The position numbers were made by a program, and so were the translations under genes. 64,000 nt of DNA from contig CM049318.1 of assembly GCA_026874595.1 (NCBI GenBank), positions 51,180,750 to 51,244,749 of the forward strand, written 5' to 3'. Under the pieces are notes generated by a model. It was given only the letters and a program-made list of their open reading frames with translations, was not told the origin of the DNA and did no database searches. Positions within the stretch are counted from its first letter, which is position 1. Each line of letters starts with the position of its first letter. The stretch comes from Sipunculus nudus (lineage: Eukaryota > Annelida > Sipuncula > Golfingiida > Sipunculidae). This document shows, in pieces, positions 29,930 through 43,200 of this stretch.

Positions 29930-32900
29930 CTGCAATTAAAGAATTCAAACAATCAACCAAGCTTGATCCAAATCTTCATGATGTTAAACAATGTATTTCT
30001 CTCAATCTTTAATGAAAACTTAAGCAAAAAAGCACGACCCCTTAAGCAGTTCCTGAAAAGCTCAAAATACCACATTTCTTTCCGGGAACATCCCATTCTT
30101 ATTATCCCAAGGAAAATATGGGCACAATGGCAATTTTTGTCTTGAAGCTAAACCACCCGGAACCAACTACAAAATAGCTTTTGCAAAATGTAACACATCT
30201 TCTCGACACGCGAACATGAGCGCCCACGTTATATTTCACGCGGCATTTGTCATTCAAAAAGATTTTCTGCACGGCTGGAACATCTGTTGCCATTTCACCG
30301 ACGTTTATTTGATATTGAAAGGTGACAAACAGAATCACACAAGCAATTGTCCCTGCGCCGCCACATACATAACACCATACAGACTAAATTATCAACCTTG
30401 TGAATTTGAGCAAAAATATGATACAAATGACTGAACTAAACAATGGTTTATTGTAGCAATGTAGTATAAACCGTGTCATTTCCCTTATTCATTCATGTTA
30501 TGTGAAAATGCAGTGAAACGCAGAGTGTCCACGAGAAAGCAAATTTAAATATTGCGTAAATCATATCAATTTTCACTTTATGTTAACACAAACCTGTTTT
30601 TCCCTAGGCCACTGGATTACCTAGCCTGTCATTATTATTATTTTATTATTATTATTATTTATGAATCATTTTATAATTTGATAATTAATCAACATGCATG
30701 CAGAAGGGAGAAAGAATTACATAAAGTATATGACTTTTTTGGAACGGATGGCGTCAAATTTAGTTGTATAGGCACTCAGACAGAAGAGGAGTGAGTTGGT
30801 CCCTTTTACTGCTAATATCGCAAGAGAATACGTGTTGAATGCCTGTGACGAAATCACTCTAGCTTTCTCACTGAAAATGTTCCGTCCCCATTGGATCGCG
30901 ACTACCACGTGATAGTGGTTACTATTTTACTAGCCCTTCGATGTCAGTTTGCTTTGTAGTGAGGTTGTTGTCCTTAGATAAATTTTGGTTGAAATTTTGC
31001 TAATATGCGTGATTTATTTATTCAAGGGTTAGTACACCGGGCTCTTTTGAATTCGACAGGGACAGTGACATTTTTGTTTTCAGTAACTGGTAACAGAAAA
31101 ACTTTAACATACCAATACAGAAGCGGATCCGGGGAGGGGTCCAGGGGGTCCGGAGCCCCCCCCCCCCCTTTTTTTTCACCCACTGCATGATTTTTAAGGG
31201 TTCAGACACAATTTTGCGGCCTGGACCCCCCCTTTTCAGGACCTGCATGGTAGTCTTTTTTTAGGTTTTTCATTAGGTCTCCTTGGTTGGACCCCCCCCC
31301 CCCTTTTTCCTAAATCCTGGATCCGCCCCTGCAATATCTTTATGTTTTTACATTATTCCTTTATTTCTAATGCTTGTTATTTTCACTTATAAGTTCAGTG
31401 TTCACTATTCACTGTAGACGTCATGAGTTTGATGTAGCGAGGATGATCGGAAACCAACTTCAGGTAACCTTCAATTACAGTTCATTTGTTAAAATGGGAC
31501 ATTTAGGTTTAGACTATCACATTTCTTAAGGTTTGGTCCAAGACCGATAGAGGCCGACGGCTTATGAATGATGATGAAGAAAATTAGTTGAAAAGAATGT
31601 TATTTCAATATAAGGTCTTTTTGAGATTCAATTTTCACTTTGTATGTACGCGATTATGAACATTTCTTAATTCATGATTTCTAGTTATATAATAAAAGTA
31701 TGAACGAATCTCCTAAAATTTTCCGTAAAAACAGGAGGTGGCGATATCGAAGAAAAAAATATTTATGGTTTCGCCTCAGCTCAATCATAGTGCTAGAATA
31801 TCTAATTTCATGGCAAAAGCATATTCAAGAATTGAATGTCATAGGGCAATTTGAAAATGAGCTCTTGTTGTAGTGAGTTGACGAAACGCCAGTGGATGAA
31901 GCGTTCTGGCAGGGCAGAAAACGCCCTATAACCTTTACACACTCAGGGAATTGCAAAGCAAACACATTAGCCAGGCAAACAAGTAACAGGGACAAGTGCC
32001 TTATCAATGTCGGCTTTCATGTATTTCCCAGGACAAAATACTATCCATTATAAAAGTGTTCACGGACCTGCGGATGAAGATAAACCTTCCTTGGGTGTTT
32101 CTGGGGTCAGATATGTTCGTGTTGTGATATAATAAAATAAAACCTGTGTAATAGGACCACCAGTGGGACTGGCCAATAATGGTCTTAACACACAGATGTG
32201 CTTTGTTTACTCAAGGGTTGTCTTAATAAACAGGTGTTCATATTAGACAGTTGGTCTTATAAGACACCCGGGATACACACAGTTGATGTTGTTTCTGATA
32301 GATGGCGCTGCACTAGACCGTTCGCAAAATTATGTCGAATTCCACAAGGTTTATTTGAAAATTTGGAAAATGAGTCCAAGTATATTTTCTGATACCGTAG
32401 TTATTGAAATAAATTGAATAAATTATTAGATAGTTTGGCTAACTATGCTTGGCTTTGACCCTTATGCCAAGTCGTATTAAAAATACTGTTTAGTTTAGCA
32501 TTGTTTCTACCAATATTGACCGTGTAAGTCAGTTAAAAGACATCTTATTCAAATGCTTGTATAGGGCTGATTGGGGAGATCATTTGGCTGCGCCGAATTC
32601 ATACAATAATTTTGTGGGGAAAGGGAGGTTTACGGTGTGTAAAAGTTCAAGGGAAAATGGCAGAATTTAGTTATAAATTTAAGCCTTTCAAGAGACCAAA
32701 GCCTCAGCTTTTTAGAGATTTCTTATAAGCACATTAGAATGGTGTGTTCCAGAACTATATGTAAGAGAGAAGATTTAGATAAAGTGCTCTCCTCTAGTGG
32801 TAAAACAGTGTACAAAGATGGTTTACGATATATCTTTGAGGACCTTGTGTAATCTGGCAGAGGGCGGCCGCAATTGCAAATATTGCAATATAAAGATGCG

Positions 32901-35900
32901 TGACAAAGGTACAGTGGAACCACCGTCAATTGAAATATAGATTTCATAACTTTGTAGTTATGATATGTCTCTTTCAGACACCCCTCGTTAATTTTGGATG
33001 GGCATATTCGACTATAAATGAAAGTGACGATGTAAAAATTGCGTATTTTTTTATATTATTATTTGAAAGCACGAGGGCCGTTGACATAGCTATCGTGTAA
33101 AGTATACAAGGCTAAGAGGATGATATACAAATCTGATTCTGATATTGATAAAAAATTATAAGTTAATATTGTAGCTTAATATAATATAAGTTAATATTAT
33201 ATGTTAATATACTATAGTGACAGAGTGTGACAACATGGATTTCTATGTGATGATACGTACCGGGTGTAAGCAAGCCTTTCCCGCCCCGTATACCACCGTA
33301 GCAAAGATTGCTGAAACAAATCAAATGAAAAGTCAAGAATTGTTAGATATTTCATTGGCATATGTGACAAGATACATTAAGTCAGATATATAGATTTGAC
33401 CATAAAGGTCTTCATTTCTTATTCATTTTTACGGGATGTCTCAAAATTATGTACGAATCTTTAGAAGATATATCTGTTGGGATTTAGGTGGAATTAACCT
33501 TACCATACCTATAAATCTGAAGCTTCTTGGTAAATCTGGTAGCTCTAAATCTTTCGATTTTCAGATCATTATAAACAATATAACAATACATCCTGTTCAG
33601 AGCACTAAATTATTGGTATACAACCATTGACTCCAATCTGACTTTGAGAGACCATATTCAGCTTCTGTGCGAGAAATTAAGATCCAAATTAGGACTATTC
33701 TTTCTTCTCAGTACGATATTACCGACTATACTTGTTTGAATTCGGAATATTTTGAACTTTTTCAAGTCACATAGAATAGTGCATACCTGTTTGGGGCAAT
33801 TGTTTTATATCTCATTTCAATAGAACCCAAATGCTTCCGAACAAAAGCCGCGCGTGTTGTTACCAAACATTTTGACACATCACATCATCTGCGTCTTTAA
33901 TGAAACATTTGGTTTGGATGACTGTGGAACAAAGGTACCGATATTTTACGGGTTCAACTGTCTCAAAATGTTTATCTGAAGACGTACTTGGATATTTTAA
34001 AACGAAACACGGTTTTCTGACAGCCATAATTTGATATTGGGCCTACCCATGCCACGGCGTGAACGTTTTAATTTTAGTTTAAGTTATGCTTTTCCATATT
34101 TAAGGAATCAGCTGCCTTTCTCTTTAAAGTATGCCTCAAATAACGACATTTTTAACGTTTATATAGATTTTGATTCGTTAGCACAATTTAATATTATTCT
34201 CGTATATTTACCATAAACCTACCTTTTTATTTATTACTTTAGATTTAGATTTAGCTTCTATCATTTTCAATGTCTTCTATGTAATGACTATGTGTCAAAC
34301 AGCTTATAACTTTTTTTAATCTTTTACACTCTATTTATTTATTATTTATAAATAACTAACTTTACCCAGGACGTTATTGAAAAACAGCAAATCAGTTGAA
34401 TTAGCTGGTATAACTTGTTTGAAACTGCAAAAACTGAAAGGAAGCCGGAAAATGAATAAAACGAAGTATTGGTTTGGCATTGTTGTATTATATACTATTG
34501 TAACAATTGGTATTGAGAATCATGCTATCTGCTAACTGTACCATTGTTAAATTAATATGGTTTATAATAGTTAAGAAGATAAAATGTTTAGTCTGTTGCG
34601 TATCAATGTCTGGTTTACGATATTATGATATTTAGAACCATAAGTCCCATTTAATCGAAACGAACCGTGTCGTGCATGCAAGTGAATCGGTGTCTTAAAG
34701 CCCCGGTCACAACCCACCGTGCGTGTTTTTAGTCCGTATGTTTTTTTTGGGAGGCCACGGCCGCCACGTTTTCCTGAAAACGTGGGGAGAGAGTACGTCA
34801 ACGCACGGTTGCGCAAGGTGTTAGTACGTAACCCGTGAGCGTTCGCGTGCATCGTACGATGCGCACGTGGGAAGTGAGTTGTATGTGCTTACAACGTGCT
34901 TGTAACGTACGATCTCCGTGCGACTGCCATGTTGTCGTACGGAGGCAGTACTTACACGTGCTGCTCACGTACAGTGCCCTTACTCACTCGCATGTTGTAA
35001 GTGCGTGCAAGTGCGATGAACGTGAGTTTTTCCGCCCGATGTCGGGGGTGAATCCGTAGCCTTAACGCAGCCCGAACGCAGCGAAAGTTCCTCCTGCAAA
35101 AAGTGCTACGGCATGTATGCGTGCTCAAAAATCCGTACTGAGGCAGTACTCACCACGTACGGGTCCCCAAGTTTTGCCCACGTTTTTGCAAGCAGACAGC
35201 ACGCAATTGCAAGTACGGCGGGTTGGGACCACGGCTTAAGTGGCAGACTTCATAATGTTGAGAAGTCAGCCATACGTTATCCTTGCAAGGGAAGTCATTT
35301 TATTCTAAATTGGAACCCCAAGGGTTCGTGCCCGTACATCGATATTTGTCTTTATTTGAGAGAAGCCTTGCAAATGGAAGCGATTAGGATTTGTAATCAT
35401 GGATCTGAAGGGCTGTGTTCAGACATGGATATAAAATAAGAAGATCGTACATATAAGACTGTCTACTCTGAATGATCCAGCCTTTGATCACGCATGCAGA
35501 AGATACCTTAAGCCGGGAAAGAAATCAGTATCAGAGATAGAGTTATTGATTAACGCCAGATGTTCTAAAATGTTATAGTAATGATCAACATTAATGGTAT
35601 ATGTACATTTTCAGTAATGATTTTCATAATTAAAAACATATGTTCTTTTTAATTAAAATTTATTAGCGGTTGAAATTAAAATTTACTTAAAAACTTATCC
35701 AAAATAGGAAAATTTAAAAAAAGAAGTATACGATTTGCTCTTTAATTTCAAGTGTATTTTAGGATCAGCCGTTAGTGGACGTATTTTTATGATAAGGCTG
35801 GTCTTATAACTTATACTAGCTGGTTCGTCCGGCTTGTCTTTGTGCATTTTGCGACATGTGACGACATTGCATGGGAAAAAGATATTTTACACAAGAAGTT

Positions 35901-36457
35901 AGTTATTAGACTTTAAATAAAACAATTCAGATTAATCGAAACGGTTTACAGTTTCCCAATAAAAATAATACATAATCCGTCACCGGTGTCATCTTTAGGG
36001 GTTTAATAGCATATGGAAGTGTGGTTAAGCAAACATACAGTTGTTAGAAAAGGCAAAAAAAAATACAGCTATCGGGTAAATAAAACACGAGGCCTTTTGA
36101 ATAGGCAAATAAGCAGATGTTGGAAGATGCAAACCTGCAGCTGTCTGTTTAGGTTAACATGAGGTAGTTAGATAAGAAAAGCTTTCAGCTGTTTAAATCA
36201 AGACAAATACAATTTTATTTTTAATATATTTTCTTGACGGTTTATCACACACTGTCTCTTACCTTATCATGAGTCTTATTGATTTCCATTATTTTCTCGG
36301 CTATTTATAGTTCATAAGTGCAAGCAGGCCTGGATTTTGGGATTAAGATGAGTTTACATCCATACCATGAAATCCTCTAAAAAGTGTACTTATTGATTTA
36401 TTGACGGAAGTGCAGCATTGCAATAAATAAAAGTAAGGCCTATTCAGTGCTAGAATA

Positions 36458-36505
<48 letters not shown>

Positions 36506-37212
36506 GATGGGCACTATGGCTTTATTATTCAAAAGCGTTTTTCATTGGGCTGCGATTTGATCAGGAACAGTAGCATACAGTAAAAACCTAACCATGTTTA
36601 CAATAAGTGCTAATTGTGCCTACCAAAGACTTCATACCACACGTCAAAAAGGCTATATTTACCTTTTTTCGTATTTATTTATTCCATTTGATGTTTTATT
36701 ATATTCCGGGCTCGCCTATTGGGCTTGAGAAATTAGAAACATTTATTTGTTATTTCAAATATATTTTCCAGGAAAGCACGTTAAGCTGAATGCTGTCATA
36801 CAAATTAGACCTGTTATTATAACGTGTACATTATTTCAATGAGAGTGGTTCATGGAATGAATTAATAGAAAATGAGACGAAATAAGGTGGATTCCTAATC
36901 ATATCGACAATTAATGTCAGAGTGGATCCTCAAGAACGTCTGCCACCAGATTTAATGTTGTTAATACAATCCATTCTTCGCACTATTATTTTAACTGTAA
37001 AATTAATTCAACCCTAATTTGTTTTACGTTCCATATCCGAAAATCCGTTCTATGCCTTTCTATATCAGAGATATTATCATTTTTAGGAATTCCAGAGACC
37101 TGGACTCGGACTTGTACATGGACTCGTCCAGACCGGACATCCCGAGTCCATGGCTCTAACATAAAGCTTTGTCACACAGTGTAATTCCTTAAAGTGTTCT
37201 ATATAGAAAATT

Positions 37213-37276
<64 letters not shown>

Positions 37277-40200
37277 AAGCGTTAACTATGTATCAGGAAC
37301 TAAATGTTATTCAAAATTCAAATAAAAATATCCTACGCACGATAATCTCAAATTTCCGTTTTTAATATATCTTAATAGGAACTTTGTATTAGACTCTAAC
37401 TCTGACTTTTGCTCAGGTTTCAAAAGACCCGGACTCGAAGAAGGTGGACTCGGACTCGAGTGGCCTGGAGTCGGATTTGCACTCGAAATTGGATGGTTTA
37501 AACTCGACTATATTACTGATCTATTAATATCTTCTTACCCGTATCTACATAAAAGCTAAGTTGCGACTGCTGAAATGCTCAAAGTTGTAGATTCAGAAAC
37601 TTAAAAGACAGTTGCTTAGTACTGGGTCAATGCATACATATTTAGCTATGGTCAACTATATCATGGTAAGTAGCTTAATATGATACATATAGCCAAAGAT
37701 GCCACGAATGAATTGATCAAGGGACGCGTATTTTTTACGCCATTCGAGGTAAAACACTGAGACGCCCTCGTCAGTTTAACAAACAGTACTGTTAAACACG
37801 GCCCGCTACCATGGCAGATCGCGTGCGTATGGAGCCAGTCAAATGACAGCTTCAGCGGAGACCGGAAGCTCGTAATTAGGAGCGTGTAACGAACTGCCCT
37901 GACGCTAATGCTTCTTAATGTGCAGTCTGGGTTGATCGAATCATTCTAAAAGTTACACGCTAGCCAGTAATAACAACACGGGTTATCAGGCCCAGGGCAA
38001 GGTCAACATAACACTGGGGACCAGACGGTTCTCACAGCCCCGGCCTATCTTCAAACTACCACTTAATTTAAGTGTCAACGGGTGTGTCAAGATTCAACAG
38101 GGCACATTGCACGGCAGTAGTAGAGAATTTCTCAACATGATGTCGGTGCCAGTGGGAGTTTAATTATGAGAGCCAGATATACAGATGACATGGCCCGGGG
38201 TAACATCGGTACATTGAGGTGATATCGGAATATCATCGGAAAGTGCAGATGAGACATTTGGGCATTTTAAACGTGTTCAAACATTTTTAGCACCGGGGTG
38301 ACTTCGGGACCAATCGTGGTGGAACCAGGACACACCTGGTTGTCATCGGCGATGTGTGAGCCAGACTTCAAGAGTCTATTTAGATACAATCTAAATAAGA
38401 TACTAGAGATATAAACTATCATGAATGTTGCAGAAAACATCACGTTAAGTGTAAATATTGATCTTACCGCCAAGGTCAGCAAGTACATGTGACTGCGGCG
38501 TCAACACCCAGAACGTGCCGCCAAGAGCCCCGCACGTCAACATGGCGTTCAACGCCCACTCCCCTGTGTAAATCTCAGCCGGGGGCGCTGCTACGGCAAT
38601 GGCTAGTAAAGATAAACGTTTTTATATACATGTCTGAGTTATACATAAAATCTTCATCTTATCAAGATCTGATATTAGAAATAAGTATGTATTTTTTATT
38701 TAAAATGCTTTACTAAATATTTTACTTATAATACTCATAAAAATTTTTTCTAATCTGAAACAGATAGAAAACACATTATTTTAGTTATGATGCGACAGGC
38801 TAGAAACTTTATATTCATCATTACAAATATTTTTTCCTTTACCTATAAAAACACTGAGGAACGACCCGATGACACCATGTAATAGCACGATAGGTGACGC
38901 CACCAGCATTGCAACCAGAAGCAAAGCACCGGAAATGACGTTTGAGGAACCGTAGACTTGGGCCACACTCAATGGAATTGCCAGGAACGCCTGAAATATA
39001 AGCCAGAAGATATACGGAATGATATCATGACAAAGTATTATATAATAATAAACATTATGTTCACATTGGCCTGGGGTACAGGGTAACTCGCGCTCTGTCA
39101 CTCAGTGAGAAACACCGGGATTTTATCTTGATAATACACTGTGTATACTGTAGTTGGTTTCATATTCGCGAGGGTAACATTTCGCGATTTTACCATACAC
39201 TTACATACACAAGTTGTAAGCCATATTTTATTAATTAATTATACAAAGTAATATGTGCACAAAAGCTATGTATAATTAATTCATAAACCTGCAAACAATG
39301 AACAATGATTTGTACCCGTTCGATATTCACTTGGGTCCCCCTCCAAATTGTAAGTAATATGTGCACACAATCTTATAATTTTTACAGCAGAAGCGGATCC
39401 AGGGGAGGGATATGTGCACACAATCTTATAATTTTTACAGCAGAAGCGAATCCAGGGGAGGGATATGTGCACACAATCTTATAATTTTTACAGCAGAAGC
39501 GGATCCAGGGGAGGGATATGTGCACACAATCTTATAATTCTTACAGCAGAAGCGGATCCAGGGGTGGGATATGTGCACAAAATCTTATAATTTGTACAGC
39601 AGAAGCGGATCCAGGGGAGGGATATATGCACACAATCTTATAATTTTTACAGCAGAAGCGGATCCAGGGGAGGGATATGTGCACCCAATCTTACAACTTT
39701 TACAGCAGAAGCGGATCCAGGGGAGGGATATGTGCACACAATCTTATAATTTTAACAGCAGAAGCGGATCCAGGGGAGGGATATGTGCACACAATCTTAT
39801 AATTTTTACAGCAGAAGCGGATCCAGGGGAGGGATATGTGCATACAATCTTATAATTTTAACAGCAGAAGCGGATCCAGGGGAGGGATATGTGCACACAA
39901 TCTTATAATTTTTACAGCAGAAGCGGATCCAGGGGAGGGATATGTGCACACAATCTTATATTTTGTACAGCAGAAGCGGATCCAGGGGAGGGATATGTGC
40001 ACACAATCTTATAATTTTTACAGCAGAAGCGGATCCAGGGGAGGGATATGTGCACACAATCTTATAATTTTTACAGCAGAAGCGGATCCAGGGGAGGGAT
40101 ATGTGCACACAATCTTATATGTTTTACAGCAGAAGCGGATCCAGGGGAGGGATATGTGCACACAATCTTATAAATTTAACAGCAGAAGCGGATCCAGGGG

Positions 40201-43200
40201 AGGGATATGTGCACACAATCTTATAATTTTTACAGCAGAAGCGGATCCAGGGGAGGGATATGTGCACACAATCTTATAATTTTTACAGCAGAAGCGGATC
40301 CAGGGGAGGGATATGTGCACACAATCTTATAATTTTTACAGCAGAAGCGGATCCAGGGGAGGGATATGTGCACACAATCTTATAATTTGTCCAGCAGAAG
40401 CGGATCCAGGGGAGGGATATGTGCACACAATCTTATAATTTGTACAGCAGAAGCGAATCCAGGGGAGGGGTCCAGGGTGTCCGCCCCCCCCCTTTTTTTC
40501 ATCAGCTGTAAAGTGTTTTTAAGGGTTTCAGATAAAATTTTGGGGGATGGACCCCCCTTTTCCGGATATGATGACTTGTTTTAAGTTTTTCATTAGACCT
40601 CCATGCTTGGAACCCCCTTTTCCTAAACCCTGGATCCACCCCTGTACAGGGACCCAAGTAAATATAGAATGAGAAGGAATCAATGTTCATTGTTGACAGA
40701 TGATTTGAAAGATACAATAATTTATAATACCCATCTTAGATTAATGGTAATACGAGATCAAGTATTATTTATAAAATCAATCTGCTGCTTTTCGACTTGC
40801 CTTCAATGTGACCTCTTATTCACGAATGTTTTATTTTCGCGATATTTGTCCTTTCGCGAACATCGCGAATTTGAAAACCCGGGGAACAAAAAGCCAACCA
40901 CTGTATGTGAAGATATTCAAAGCTGAAGCCAGTCATAGAAAGATGCTATCGGAAAGCAACATACCGGTCATCAATTTTCAACACGCAACCCTGCTCCAGG
41001 AAGAATTTTCGTTCGCTTATCTGCTTTTAAAGCGCAACAGGACATTACCGTATAGCAAATAAAAACAGTGGGATTTTTTAGCGAGTTCACGCTGACTGCT
41101 TAGAGCTGACCTGAACAGACTTAGATTTTTCAAGTCATTATAAGCTCCTTGTTGCGAATAAATGGACAAAAGTAAAATAAGTGCAAAAAGGATACTGGAA
41201 TCTGATCAGGCTAACCTTAAAATGTACATATTTTTTTTTAAAATCATGGCCTTTTGTGTGGCACTGGATATAGACTGAATGAGGATGAAAGCATCCATAC
41301 GATAAAAGTGATTTGTTATTATTAATTCTTCTGGATTTCAGGTTTTATATCCACGGGGATAGGAATAATCCAGAAGTCAATACCTGTCGTTAAAATATGA
41401 GAGCGAATCTTTGAGGTTCTAATGAGATTTCACCGTCCTGCCATTGAGGCACCAGCGGGGGCCAATGCCTTCACCATTAGACTACGTCCTATTCCATTTC
41501 ACCGTTTTAATTAACCTTTTTGTTACGAGCTACATGCGTTGTTCTTCTGTATGTAGCTAATGGAAGAGCCTTTATTCATCTAAACAGGTGTTTTCATCAA
41601 TAATTCCATTAATGTGAGCTGTTTTATATGACTTTTCCGGACTCCCCCGATACATGCAGTCCGTTCACCTTTGCAACTACGGTATTTATGCATTATTGAT
41701 AGGCATAGTGTATAATTACTGTAATGTTCCAGTTATAAAAGTATTTTCATCAGGCCACATCAAATAGTTTAACAGACTCCGTATAGAACAAATTTGACAT
41801 ATTTAGTAGAGACGTTAAAAGCCAATGTTTATCAGCTTGCAGGAAGGACACAGAAACATGTTGCAAATATTTAGATAGTCTTTATGAACAACACAATGTT
41901 TAATACATAAAAATATCTAGAAACCTAAAATGCGAGCCTCTACCATGCCGGGGTTCCTAGGCTAATCCCAAACCGTGCAAAACTTATTCGGCCCATTTTC
42001 CCAGGTTCATTCGTGCACAAGTGACTTGACATATATGAATATTTCTTGATGACGTGCCTGAATCCGGATCATGTTACTTATCCACACCAAAATCTAATCA
42101 ATTCTTCATTGGCCCATTTCTGAATTACCCTGAATAATTCATTAGAATTAAATAATGAGCAATCAAACACACACAAACACGTAAACAAACGAGGATGAAC
42201 GCACACACTCCTTGCGGAGGCAAAATTTTATAAGTGAAAACTTTGAATAATGCATATTAGTGAAGAACAGCAATTACAAACCTTAAAAGCTAGGACCCAT
42301 TTACAAAAAAAAAAAAAAAAAAAAAAAAGTGAACCATGGGCCATGACGCTCAAACGAAAAGCATGATAATTTGTTCAAATGTTCACAACTTTCATTCATA
42401 TCATAAGAAAATCCTGTATCAAGTTTAACTTATAATATACCAACTATTGTGAATGATCAAATCTGTGACAAATTTTAATCAGGTGATCAGTCAATGTCAT
42501 TCTTACAGTACATGTACAGTACATTAATCTAATTCAAAGGGTCAAATTATGAATGTTGGTTTAAAAAGCCTTGAACACTCAGAAGTGTTTAATATGGTAA
42601 TAATCATGTTTTTATTTGTAACTTGTATAGTGTAAGTCAGGTAACCTCATTTTGGGATTTTTCTAGGAATTAGATCAAGACCTATCAGGTTGTTTAGAAA
42701 GGACTTTCTAGATCTATTGTTTACGACTGGTGCCCCGCTAAAAGAAAAACAGCAATTATGAATATAGTGAGCACCGCCAGTTTCAGTCAACAAATAAAAC
42801 TATCAAAGATGAAAACCACTGTAAATAGAAAAAAACTATCCTAGCAATAGTTATCGAGCACATTTGAGCTTTTGTGTCAATTTTAACTCAAAATAGACCA
42901 AATGTCATGAAAATGACATTTTGCCATAAATATTTAGGCAAATCAGGCTAAACTGTGCATGCTGACAGATACATATGGGTACGCTCTTTACATAGCGCTT
43001 TACCTATAGGCTTACTACCTATATCGTAAGCGCTGTTTGTTTTGACCTCGTATCCTGAATCTCTACACCAGAGGGGAGCACTGTATTTTGGTCCAATCAG
43101 ATGAGACCCTGTGCTTGAAACAAAACGGTTTACCAGCCAAGTGAGGAATACACGAAGCCAATGTTGTTCGTTTCGTTTTGAGTGACGGCTCATCGCCCCG

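Noticed and set aside
31825-32007. - strand ORF that looks like a signal peptide (LSLLLVCLANVFA)
   Set aside because: It starts with TTG, not ATG, and ends after 60 codons with no family match or splice context. Probably chance.
39571-40584. Repetitive ORFs reading AEADPGEGYVHTIL and similar
   Set aside because: The 53-bp array shifts frame every unit, so no stable protein exists. Explained by the minisatellite.
41420-41490. tRNA-like patch (GTAGTCTAATGGTGAAGGC on the - strand)
   Set aside because: Only the A-box side is convincing; no clear B box. Too weak to annotate.
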